Below, one piece after another: positions 12,101-22,140 of a stretch of DNA of 64,000 bases; position 1 is the stretch's first letter, and each line of letters starts with the position of its first letter. This stretch comes from Phyllostachys edulis. Its lineage: Eukaryota > Streptophyta > Magnoliopsida > Poales > Poaceae. Position numbers and translations under genes: made by a program. The notes under the pieces are model-generated. The model was not told where the DNA came from. It worked only from the letters and a program-made list of their open reading frames with translations, and searched no databases. The stretch is taken from assembly GCA_036346405.1 (NCBI GenBank), contig CM070557.1:53016016-53080015 (forward strand), in the 5' to 3' direction.

Positions 12101-13579
12101 CCGGTGTGGCCTTGGGTTTGGGAGGGCAGTGGGTGAGGGATGGCGGTAAAGGGTGTGCAATGTTTGGCTTGATCTCTTGTGGGGCTTGGTTTCTTGGACT
12201 TGCTCCTCCTCTTTGCTACCTTGATGCCTGGTTGCCTTGACCTTGGGGAATGGCAGAGGGGGTTTGTGAATGGAATGTGGCTTATGTGGGGGAATGGCAT
12301 GCTGGGTTGCCTTCGGTTGGGTTATCTCTCGCCTGCTGTCTTTGGGCTTATCCCTTACCTCGCTCTTGGCTTATCCCTATCCCTTCTTTGGCTTATCCCT
12401 ATCCAAGGTTTCCCTTTTACCACGCTCCTATTCATATTCTTACCATGATCCTATCCCTTCTTTTGCTTCCTTGTGCTGGCTTTGGACTCCTGCTGTGCTC
12501 CATTTCTCCCTGTTGAATGCAATCTGGGTGAAGGTCTTGTGTATGTGAATGAAGGGTTGGGTACAGGTGGTTGGCCCGATGGGCTGGGGGCTGTGCTGCC
12601 GATTCGGCTTGAGCTAAATGGTGTTGTCCTGTTGGCTTTGAAATGTGGAATTACTTGGCTGGTTGATCTCATCCTTACTTAGGGTAATTTTGTTTTTATG
12701 GCCTTCCTATTCCTATTTACCAAAGCCCTATCTACCCTAATTCCTATTATCTTCTATCCCTGGCTACCATCTTCTGTGATGCATATGAGAGCTAACTATT
12801 GATGCTGTGGCTAAGTTGGCTACCACTGTGGGCTTTCCGGTTGGTCGGAACTATATACTGTGGGTGTTGGATTCAGTTGCCCGATGATGTTTTGAACAGA
12901 GGGCTGAAAAGGACGGGAATGCATTGTTGGACTCTAATGCGGTTGAGGTAATTAAATAAAGTGGATATTGGCTCTCACGACGCCGAATGATGAAAACCCC
13001 AGAAGTAACGGGTGCCTACTAGCTTAGGTTGGCATTGGATGCCTTAATCATCAAGAGCCGATTAACTTCGGTTGATCAGGGTATTTTGGTGTTTGAGAAA
13101 CCAGCTGACCTAGGTTGGTATGGAAGGCCTCATCAACTTGGGTATCGACGGCAATCCCCCTTCTTTACTCTAGCTAGCACTACTACTTTCGGTTTTGCTA
13201 ACTACTCGTTGAGTTCTTGGTTGTAAGACAAGAAAAGCGGAGGATGGTTGAATGAGGTGACAAGGACAGCTTAGATGAAATGGATGCAAGCACATTAATT
13301 TGTAAATTGATTTATATTTGTAATCGGTGTTTTAAAAGATTTGTAATATTAATTCTGAATTAAGCTTTTGATTGTACTATTTTAATTTCGTTTTGTAAAT
13401 GGACTGCTGATAAACTGTGTTGTGAATAAATGATATTTGCTTAATTACAAGGTTTATTGCATTATTTATTTAATTGAATGATTACTGAGGTTAGGCTTAA
13501 GATTGATTTGATGAAATTTTAATTATACTAAACACTGATGACTATTGATAAGCTTAGTTTAATTACGCGGGTTCTCACA
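9171..13579 (-). mobile_element. LTR-type element inserted in RSH exon 2
   Basis: A 4409-bp insertion with TG...CA ends: on the minus strand it starts TGTGAGAACCCGCG and ends GGGCGTCGCA. It is flanked by an exact 5-bp duplication, GAACC on the plus strand, at 9166-9170 and 13580-13584. Removing the element and one copy rejoins the codons of ...LDYGS and ISEQFGAG in frame, so the exact insertion point is known. I find no gag/pol frame and no convincing pair of long terminal repeats. It may be a solo LTR enlarged by nested DNA or a non-autonomous element. Interior features: CTAACCCTAA-type repeats at 10975-11060 and a GC/CT-rich tract at 11080-12650 with no recognised gene. Confidence 0.88.
10975..11060 (+). 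repeat. Degenerate CTAACCCTAA telomere-like repeats
   Basis: About 80 bases of imperfect CTAACCCTAA/TCTAACTCTAA units lie inside the exon-2 insertion. They resemble plant telomere repeats but are too degenerate and short to be a true interstitial telomere. No function inferred. Confidence 0.6.
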
Positions 13580-14944
13580 GAACCATAGTCCAGGCCAGCG
13601 TCGTCGACCGTGTCGTGCAGCAGCCCGGCCGCGATAACTTGTGGCGAGCGACTCAAAGCTCCACGAGCAAAGGCCTCCTTGATCTTTGGTCGCAGTAGGG
13701 TCACCACGCCAAGATCTGGAGAAAGCACCAAACACCCACCCAAGAAACGGAGTTCGGTCACTTCAACGCCTCACAAACCACACCAAATGGAAATACGCGT
13801 AGGCGTGAGTGAGTGAGCGAGAATACTGATCAAGCACTGGCCGCGGTGGCCGTCTCGGCGCGAGAAGGCCTTCCTCAAGAGCTCTTCGCGAATATGGCGT
13901 CTGCGATCGCTGCGCCGCGATCGATGGCTGCGCCGTGGAAGGAGGTTGTCTCCGTCTTCTCGCCCACCACCACGGCGGGCCCGCCACGGAAGGGGCCTCC
14001 AAGACGGCGCCCGGCCTCCATGAAGTTTGGCCAAGCGTGAAGGACGAAGGATGGCGGGCTTCGGCACGCAGCGTTGCCGCCGCACTGCTTCGTCGTGCCG
14101 TGTATGCTGCCCAGAGCTCAGCAAGCAAGCTGCTGCGCGGCGAGAGGCGGTGGTAGGGGCGGCATTTGACCGAGCAGGTGATCGCCGCCGTCATGGCTCG
14201 CTCCCAGCAGGCTGGTTCCCTGGCAAGTCGGAATCTTGGTGGCCGAGTGGAGGAAGAAGCGGAGGGAAGGGAAGAGGTGGAGAAAAAAGCGTGGAAGAAA
14301 AATAGGAGTGTTGGACTGTATTGGCCCTGTAGCGCACCGTAATTCCTAAACTAGCCTCCTTAGCATCGTAATTCCATTTTGACCACACCTTGCACTTTCT
14401 TGCCGTCCGGACTAAGAAGAACTCACCTATGCTGTCGCTAGCGACATTCAAGTTTCTTTGCCATGACCGCTAGCAGCAACAAGGTGCTGTCGTCCCACAC
14501 AATGAAGAAGTCCCTCCTCCCGGTGCACGCAAATCCAAGAGGAGAGAGAAAATACATTTAAGAATATTTCTTGGAGGAATTTTTAAATATATAAAATGAG
14601 CTCCAAAAATTATGAAATTTTTTTTGGAGACTTCCAGAACAGTGTAATTTCTTGTGTGAAATTTTCAGAATTTTATGAGTTAGTATGTTTTCTGTAAAAT
14701 TCATTTAAGTATACTATGTGTAGGAATTTTCTAATATAGAAAATGAGGTCCAAACATTATAATTTTTTTTATAGGCTCCTTATACAATGTACTTGATTGT
14801 GTAATTTTTCCATAATTTTATATGTTTCGAAATTGTCTCGACAAATTAAGGGTTTAGGTCTCGAAAATTAGGATGAAAGGTTTTGGAAATTAGGGTTTCA
14901 TGATTTCATGTGACTTGGAATGCGAGAAGTTTAGTACCACATGA

Positions 14945-15407
14945 CTACTCTAGATAAGAGACACTCCCTCCCCCGCACATCTGTCGCCTCGTCGCTGCTA
15001 TCCCCTCTTGCCCGTAGTGCTCGCTTTTATGGCAATTGTTTGATTGAGTAATGACGCTGATGGTATCAGTAGGTGGTATGGGTGATTTCGTCGGTGTTTC
15101 CAATTCCACCATAGAAATAGGTTTTTGCAGCATACTTGGTAATTCCCGAGCGGCTACAGCAAAGGGTGTAGGGTGAGCAAGTGCTAAGTGACCGTTGGGT
15201 ACTATTATCGTCAGCAATGTCAAACGGACATTCATCATCTTCAGGTTGATCAGGATTGACTGTTCCATTTTCATTGTTCTCTCCCATGTTAACCAAATTG
15301 TGCTCATTAGCTTCCTTCTTAAATGTATTATACTGCAAATGATCATTCTCCCTTGGATTGTTGTTTCTAGTTTGTAGTGGTTCTTCAGCAGCAGCATTGA
15401 CTAGCAC
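14945..15407 (-). other. Unrecognised ORF region inside the MULE
   Basis: Two overlapping minus frames (15066-15407 and 14945-15397). One contains an acidic stretch, PDQPEDDECPFDIADD. That could be the N-terminal end of a Mutator-type protein or of the host gene carried by the element, but no domain is visible and nothing downstream continues it. Its 3' end runs into the left TIR. Probably a coding remnant. Confidence 0.3.
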
Positions 15408-15869
15408 ACGGTATGGGCATGAGCCTTGTCCCTACAGAATGAACAAATATGGTGACTGGGATACGATAGTAACAGCAAAACCATATGGCTGCATTTAGGT
15501 CTCAAAAATTTGGATTTTAGGTTTCAGAAATTAGGGTTTCATGAATTCCCACACAAAGCACTCATAACAGAATTAGGGTTTCGGAAATTAGGGTTTCTAA
15601 TGGAGTTGCAGTGTACGTGTTCATACATAAAATTGACAGCATTTGAAGCATTACAAACATTACATGATACATGCGAGGGCGTGGGTTTATTACAATCGAG
15701 ACACTCTTTGTTAATTTATCAGTTTATTGTGGATGATATTTTTAATACTATATTATACTACAGACTAGATAAGCTTGTGCATGAACCAACTGAGGGAAAG
15801 CATGTAACTAAATGGTGGACGTGTCATTGCGGCCACCTTTTATCGAGTTTCTTGTTGCATCAATGTGTC

Positions 15870-16115
15870 GTGTGCTTTAAGTCATGTCTTGCTTTGCAGA
15901 GTGTCGTCTTTTCGGTCCGAAAAGCTGGCGAGGCAGAGTGTTGTCATGTCTTACTTTGCAAAAAATAGTCACGCTTACGCTGCGAGAGAAGTCATGTCTT
16001 GCTTTGCATAGCTATTGTCTTTTCGGTCCAAATGTCAAGCGAGGCGAGTGTTGTCACGCCTTACTTTGCAGAGGGTGGTCACGTCCTACTTTGCAGAGAG
16101 AAGTTGTGTGGTCTT
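15870..16115. repeat. Degenerate tandem repeat GTCATGTCTTGCTTTGCA
   Basis: At least five imperfect copies of a ~20-base motif (GTCATGTCTTGCTTTGCAGAG and variants), interleaved with two copies of GTCTTTTCGGTCC. The repeat lies inside the MULE. No coding role seen. Confidence 0.7.
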
Positions 16116-16423
16116 GTCGTTGTGAAAACTAAGTATTCTGAAATTGTATCCAACATTACATATTTAGGTCTCAAAAATTTGGATTTAAGGTTTCGGAAAT
16201 TAGGGTTTCATGAATTCCCACACAAAGTATTCATAACGGAATTATACAGAGGCATACATGATTGAAAGGAGTACAACAACATCGTAAAGGCATACATCAT
16301 GTAATGCAGGGATACACAACAGTTCATCCATGCATAGATAATGTTACTGGTTTATTCTCATTCAGGACGGACTGCGATGCATAGATAAAGAGCGGACATT
16401 ACAATCTCATTACAACTGAACTT

Positions 16424-16939
16424 CTACTTGGCAACAACAAGAAATTGTAGAAGAAAGACCGCAAAACTAACTAGCTTAACTAATTTCTGAAGCATTTTCT
16501 CAACTCTTTCCATCCTTTCATCCAGTCTTTTAAGTCTATTACCTTCATTCTGTGTCGATGGGTTAGAGGGTCGAGCCACTAGATGAAATGCAGCAACACC
16601 ACGAGAGTCATCTTTCAAGACAGCAATTTGCATTGCAATATCTCGAACCACTGGAATAGCTTTGTTAGCCCACTACCAAAACCAGCATGTTGTGCTCTGA
16701 AAAAGAATTGCAGCTTGAAGTGAAAAAAAAAACAACACGCTGTTTCGAATGCAATTCATTCGGGATGAGTAGGCACAAGTTACCGTGAGATTTGAACACT
16801 TCATTAACACTCGGGATGGATTCGTTGGCGTATGCAAGGTGAACACATTCACCGGATCCCTGCAATAAGGGCAAACCAGCTGCTGTCGTAGTGATTCTAA
16901 TTGTCTGCTCACTCGAAAGTTAGATGAGGCCGAAGACAT
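16424..16939 (-). pseudogene. GRF-type zinc-finger protein gene, nonsense-disrupted
   Basis: Two exons on the minus strand. Exon 1 16939-16784 (52 codons) holds LVCPYCRDPV and TPTNPSRVLMKC, the first part of a GRF zinc finger (CxxC, NPxR, K-C). The donor is ACG|GTAACT and the acceptor TTTTCAG at 16697. Exon 2 16696-16424 supplies TTCWFW*WANKA, where TAG replaces the residue within the C-x-F-x-x-W signature. It then has a coiled-coil-like LKRLDERMERVEKMLQKL and a hydrophobic C-terminal tail (VSFAVFLLQFLVV). Plant GRF proteins with a C-terminal membrane anchor share this layout. Splicing keeps the frame but the stop truncates the finger. It lies inside the MULE, as a captured or element-borne gene. 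Confidence 0.75.
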
Positions 16940-17101
16940 CCCGTCTAAGATTGGAAGAAATAAGAAGACGAAATGAAAAGTGAGGTGAATGGCAGCCAAA
17001 GCATCCATATATAGCATGCAACTGAATTGCAATTGGGTTGAAGGAAAATCGCGTCCGCGAGGTAGCGGGCCCAAGGAGGAATCATGTGGCAGTGTTGCGT
17101 C

Positions 17102-17291
17102 AGGTCTCGAGAGGTCACGGGACGTGACGGGAGGTCTAGGGAGGTCTCGAGAGGTCATGAGAGGTCAAGGAACGTCTCGAGAGGTCACAGGAGGTCTCGT
17201 GAGGTCTTGGGAGGTCACGGGAGGTCTCGAGGGGTCTCGGGAGGTCTCGAGACGTCACAGGACGTCACGGGAGGTCTCGGGAGGTCACGGG
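17102..17291 (+). repeat. 19-copy decanucleotide minisatellite
   Basis: Nineteen consecutive 10-bp units with no indels, consensus AGGTCWCGRG, spanning exactly 190 bases beside the inner end of the right TIR. Units vary only by substitution. The period is not a multiple of three, so it is not a coding repeat array. Many units carry CTCGAG or TCACGGGA palindrome-like cores. Confidence 0.92.
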
Positions 17292-17986
17292 AGTGTTTCT
17301 TACCTAGAGTAGTCATGTGGTACTAAACTTCCTACATTCCAAGTCACATGAAATCATAAAACCCTAATTTCCGAAACCTTTCATCCTAATTTTCGAGACC
17401 TAAACCCTTAATTTGTCGAGACAATTTCGGAACATATAAAATTATGGAAAAATTACACAATCAAGTACATTGTATAAGGAGCCTACAAAAAAATTTATAA
17501 TGTTTGGACCTCATTTTCTATATTAGAAAATTCCTACAAATAGTGTACTTAAATGAATTTTATAGAAAACATCGTAACTCGTAAAATTTTGAAAAAATTA
17601 TACAATCAATTCCACTGTGCTGGGACTCTCCACCAAAAATTTCATAATTTTTGGAGCTCATTTGCTATATTTAAAATTCCTCCAAGAAATATTCTTAAAT
17701 GTATTTTCTCTCTCTCTTGGATTTGCGTCTTGTGGGGAGGGACTTGCTATCGTGTGGGACTGGCAGAACCTTCTTGCTGCTGCCGTTGGGCATGGCAAAG
17801 ACCTTAGCTCTCGCCAGCAGCACGACAATACTTAGTCGCTAACCATGCACGAGGTGAGTTCTTGTCGCCGTCCCAAACAAGCAAAGTGCTAGGAGGGGGC
17901 CAAAAATGGAATTCTGATGGTAAGAGGGCTAGTTTAGGAATTACGGTGAGCTCCAGGGCCAATACAGTCCAAAATTCGAAAAATAG

Positions 17987-19100
17987 TCGGGGGTTGGTCT
18001 CCTTAGTTTCGCGGGTGGTGGTGTGGTTATGAATAGTAGCTTAGCTAGGCAAGTTGAGTGGTCATTTACGTTTTAGACCTCACCTTATTGTGGTTTGGAT
18101 TGTAAGACGCTGATTGAGACCCTATGTCAGCAGCTGCGAAAGTTATGGATATTTGAAAGTTGATATTAAATAGATGTTTACAGGGTAGATTGTTCGAACG
18201 GCTTTTTAATATTAGCTTAGAATAACCATCAACTGAAATGCGTGTTCTACGTGCACTCCTCCTGAATTTGTTCTAATAATGCACAATTTACTTTCGGGGA
18301 AATTCATACGCCTCCATAAGTCATATGTCTTTTCGATTTACCTCGTATCTCATTTTGTTTAGCTAGTTCCCAATAAGTTAAGTTGGCTTGCAAATTTCTA
18401 GGTCGTATGTTCGTATGATTTTTTCTTAGTTTCAATTATCATTGGCACATTTTTCAATGATTTTAGTACTTATTTAGGTTATATCCATACTTGTTTCAGA
18501 AATTTGAGTGATTTTGGGATTTGTAATAGACGATTTCTACGTCAAAAAATAGTCTATTTCAGCACTGGAACATTAGCAATGAAATAGTGTGATACAAGTA
18601 CCGAAATCACATAAATAACTAAAATAAGTTTTGACACTGCTGAAACAAGTACCAAAGATAATAAAAACTACAAAAAATGGTACTAGTATGCGGCCTAGGG
18701 GTTTATTTACACGTCAACTTTATTTACAGGGAGTAAAGTAAATAATAATTAGATACGATGCAAACCGGAAAAGTAAGTGCCTTATGTAGTGTTTATAGAT
18801 TTTTCCTTTACCTTCCTATATTTCTGGAGACAGGGAGGCGAACATATTATAATACTATTGGTGGAATTCTTATCCAAGTTTTGAAATGCGTGATTTCTGG
18901 TAATGTGAGGCCGTCTTGCACATAAGTGCAGCGGAAGAGACGGAAGCAATACGGACGGATTAGGACAACACAAATAGTGTAGGGGAAACCTGCTTCGTCC
19001 ACAAGCGGCGGAGCGCGTGGTTAAACGTGCTTGTCTCTCTATGGCACGTGGGACCGCACAGGATGGGGCCCGTGTGTCACAGACCGAGGGGAGGCGGTTT
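17987..19100. other. Intergenic stretch, no gene seen
   Basis: AT-rich sequence with no open frame of interest and no RNA gene seen. At 18995-19100 it becomes GC-richer, leading into an inverted-repeat region. Confidence 0.5.
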
Positions 19101-19109
19101 TGCCGGGGA

Positions 19110-19800
19110 AGACGGAGAGTTTTTTTCCCTAAATAACACTATTTCGAACTAAATTACGTAGAAATGGTTTCGTCGTGGCCGTAAATGCAAAACTAGAGCC
19201 CAAATCCATACTAGGGACGCGTGCAGGCCCATCATGCCGCCACCTCAGCGTCGTCCGCCCTATGGGCGTTTGGACAGCCTTCGTTCGCACCATCCTAGTA
19301 CGGACACGCGGATAGTCTTCTTCGCAGATCCTTGGTGCGGATAAATCCTGTTCACGTCTTGTCCGCACCTGCGGACGAGCGCTGTTGGTCCTTGAGCCGA
19401 TAAAAATATGACATGCATGCAATTATGATGATGACAAAGCACATTTCACAAGGAATAATTAATTGATCCGATCAAATCAAATGAAGATGCTGAGCTGCTG
19501 CCGATGACAACCCACACACAAAAAAAGATGAAAACAAGTTATATCATAATTGCATGTTAGAAGCGGAACCACAGGCGGGTGGACGCGTTCGCCCACATCG
19601 TGAACAGTGCTTGTCCGCACTAGGGAGGTGCGAACGAGCGCTGTCCGAACACCCGTGGCGCAGACGATGCTAAGGTGGCAGCACAGTGGGCATCCGTGCG
19701 ACGCGCCTCGATCAGTTCCTTGTGCGTGCGGACGAGGGGTTGCTTGCCGATTTGGCAAAAGCGGGCGGAGACGGACGACTATTTTCTCATACTCTCATTC
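19110..19800. repeat. Imperfect inverted repeat, possible foldback element
   Basis: Minus-strand 19300-19215 (GGTGCGAACGAAGGCTGTCC, then CGGACGACGCTGAGGTGGC) matches plus-strand 19628-19690 (GGTGCGAACGAGCGCTGTCC, then CAGACGATGCTAAGGTGGC). Arms of about 90 bases flank an AT-rich middle. Peptides on both strands are Arg/Thr-rich mirror images of each other, which argues against coding. The ends are not defined, and I could not find a target duplication. Confidence 0.5.
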
Positions 19801-20074
19801 ACCATTTCCGGCGGAGGCGGAAAAAAACTCGTTAATAGGCTAGCTTGGTTTAAAACGGCTCAAAATACACTTATTAATGGGTTAAACATTGAAATGAGTC
19901 AATTTTTGATGAAATTTAATTTTGCACTAATTTGGCTCATTAGTTCGATTCTAAAAAAACTTTCAAACTATAAATAAAAGGATATTAAAACAAGTTGTGT
20001 CAATTTCAGGAAAAGCTCGATAAGACAAGGACTCGGCCCAATATCCACCCCTAGTTTCGTGTCAAGGTCACATC

Positions 20075-20579
20075 TAGAGGTGAAAACAAGTCAGATACGG
20101 GCGGATATTGTTCTTCTTGTATCCTAACTTACATATTTTACTCTGGATTCAGAGTCAGATACGGATACAAATTTATAGGATGCAAATCGGTCACGGATAA
20201 ATTGACGGATAGTGTACACATAAAGAAAATATATAACTTCACCAACGAAAGTATCAAATTATACAACCTATTAGAGAATTATTTATCCTACTTAACAACA
20301 TAAACATAATCAAATATAAATTAATATTATATATTAGTCAATGAATAGAAACCCATAGAGGCTATTAAAAGATATTGATGTTTATTGGATATCTTTCGGA
20401 TATCCTATTAAAAAATACGGGTATGGATTGGATATTGCTCTTTCTATATCCTAACACATATTCCATGAGATTTTCTAGATATGGATGCGAATCAGGCTAA
20501 AAATATATACTCCAAGCAGATTTTTATCCGGATAGTGCATCGGATCGGGGGGGAACTATCCGCCCCCTTTTCACCTCTA
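20075..20579. mobile_element. hAT-type non-autonomous element (505 bp)
   Basis: Inverted ends TAGAGGTGAAAA...TTTTCACCTCTA are flanked by a perfect 8-bp duplication GTCACATC (20067-20074 and 20580-20587). The subterminal sequence is rich in GGATA/ATATCC motifs (CGGATATTG, GGATATCTTTCGGATATCC). An 8-bp duplication with this terminus is the hAT superfamily signature. No coding capacity. Confidence 0.93.
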
Positions 20580-20587
20580 GTCACATC

Positions 20588-22140
20588 GTTGCACCTTGTT
20601 TCTTTCATGACGATATAGAGAGAGAAAGACCGAACCATGATTAGTTAAGGAGCTGAAATCTATCAATGTGTGTATTGTCCATATATGTCCTCCATCAGCC
20701 AACCAACCAACCATGCACCAATGGCATGGTTGCGAAGGATGGTTGATGTTCAAATAGAGTACCATCGGTTTGCACAACCACCTAGGATTTCAGTTGTTGA
20801 TTGGAATGGCATCAAATCTACCCACGGACATTTAAAAAGCATTAATTTGATTGAATTATGGTCTAATGGCTATTTTGCATCAACAAAATAGCCATATCAA
20901 GCACAAAGATTTGACTTACATTCAAAAGAACCAAAGAGCTTCCATATGGAAGCTTGAGTGTCACAACCCTAACATGATCTCCAAAGTGTCATTCAATCCT
21001 CTGATACACCTTCTAATGAAAATTTAGCAAGATTAAGCACACAATGTACTCATCAAGTCACAGGAGAAAACTATTTAACTACAAGCAAGGAGTTCAATTG
21101 ATTGTTGAAGGTTTACCATATCGGGTATATATGGATTCGTCATTTGAGTTTAAACAATGTGTCTTTAAAACAGTAAAACCATACTAATATAACATCAAGG
21201 GTTTACTCAACAATTATAATTATCATCTTAACATCTCAAAATCTCTACTTATGCCTCATATATTGGAATCACCCATGAACACAGCTTCATTAACCGAAAG
21301 CACAATGTATTCGAATACTATTGATCATACTCTACAGAGTTGCCCAACTTTACCCACAAGATATCTCAAACTCATATTGTCATACAATATACACTCAATC
21401 TGATATCGTGTGACTAAGTTGAGATAACAAAGTATTTTTACTACTCAACCTTTTTAGCCTCTACCCAGTAAGTTCAAGGTTAATACAACCATCGAAACCA
21501 CCGGCCAATGGTAGAGTACGCGGTCCAATGCTGACTGGTTCATACCGTTGTGTAGTTCAGCGAGTGCCCTGACCGACCAACTCCTGACTCACCCCCAATC
21601 CGTGGTTGCTGTAATGCTCTATACAACAAGAACAGTTGGCATACTATAGATATTCAATTGGAAGAGTAGTGTACTGAGCTAAGTTGGATATACCAAACCC
21701 GTGGTTGGACAAGTTCTGTGTCTGTTACTTGGCACAAGATTCTAGTCCTTATCTGACTCTAGTGAGGAAATGAACTAACACCAACTCGTGGCTAACCACC
21801 TGCTTGGTCTGGTCTCACCTTTGACTCACTTTTGTCGAGTCTATTGGGTTGTTCAACCTCCTGATCTCAACCCTCAACTCTCCACAAAAAACTATTGGCG
21901 AGCAGCCAATAATCCTTTTCAGTATTTCTAAACACATTGTGTGACAACGCTAAACAATTATTAACATATTATATTCCTTAAATTTGTCAATGTGAATATG
22001 GCCTACGAATGAACAAATGGGTGTGGGTGTGTGGGTGGTAGGATTTATCTAAACATCGTGGCATTACAAAATATTATTGCAATAAAGAAGTAATTGGCAT
22101 AAATATGATAACGAAGGTAATAATATAAATAAATGGAATG
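20588..22140. other. Intergenic stretch, no gene seen
   Basis: AT-rich, without long frames. A complementary pair of short segments, CCAACCAACCAACCATGCACC and GGTTGATG, lies near 20700-20745. Bases 21480-21900 are moderately GC-rich with phrases such as CGTGGTTGG and CCGTGGTTG repeated, perhaps decayed retroelement. Nothing assignable. Confidence 0.4.

Larger units (their letters stand above)
5344..14194 (-). pseudogene. RelA/SpoT homologue (RSH), disrupted
   Basis: RSH proteins make and hydrolyse (p)ppGpp, usually in plastids. Exons (minus): exon 1 uncertain, within 14194-13770; exon 2 13715-13580 continuing at 9165-9120; exon 3 6971-6510; exon 4 6300-6146; exon 5 6073-5719; exon 6 5580-5344. 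Exon 2 gives AGLLHDTVDD (hydrolase HD motif) and, past the insertion, FGAGVADPVKG. Exon 3 gives LADRLHNM and GRHKSMYSIY. Exon 4 gives MDEIYDIHG. Exon 5 gives YQSLHTVV and AAHWRYKEG. Exon 6 is a TGS-like end. Defects: a 4.4-kb LTR-type element inside exon 2, TAG at 5989-5991 where the family has Gln (MHL*AEFG), and an exon 3/4 junction needing an unusual AAG acceptor. Sequence is closest to plant RSH2/3, from memory. Almost certainly no full-length product. Confidence 0.9.
14306..17977. mobile_element. MULE with ~0.67-kb terminal inverted repeats
   Basis: A 3672-bp element flanked by a perfect 9-bp duplication GAAAAATAG (14297-14305 and 17978-17986). Long TIRs at 14306 to about 14968 and about 17285-17977 share TTGGACTGTATTGGCCCTG at the tips and GTAGTCATGTGGTAC at the inner ends. 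It sits about 110 bp upstream of the presumed RSH first exon. No transposase core is recognisable. It carries a broken GRF zinc-finger gene, internal tandem repeats and a minisatellite. Partial copies of the TIR motif (AGGTCTCAAAAATTTGGA, GAAATTAGGGTTTCATGA) recur near 15500 and 16165. Confidence 0.93.

Noticed and set aside
11063..12700. Several overlapping 65-130-codon frames on both strands
   Set aside because: Low-complexity CT/GC-rich composition, no domains, frames mirror each other, and they lie inside a TG...CA element.
8967..13570. AATTACGCGG at 8967-8976 and 13561-13570 as a target-site duplication
   Set aside because: The GAACC pair at 9166/13580 with TG...CA ends restores the RSH reading frame exactly, so the 10-mer match is coincidental.
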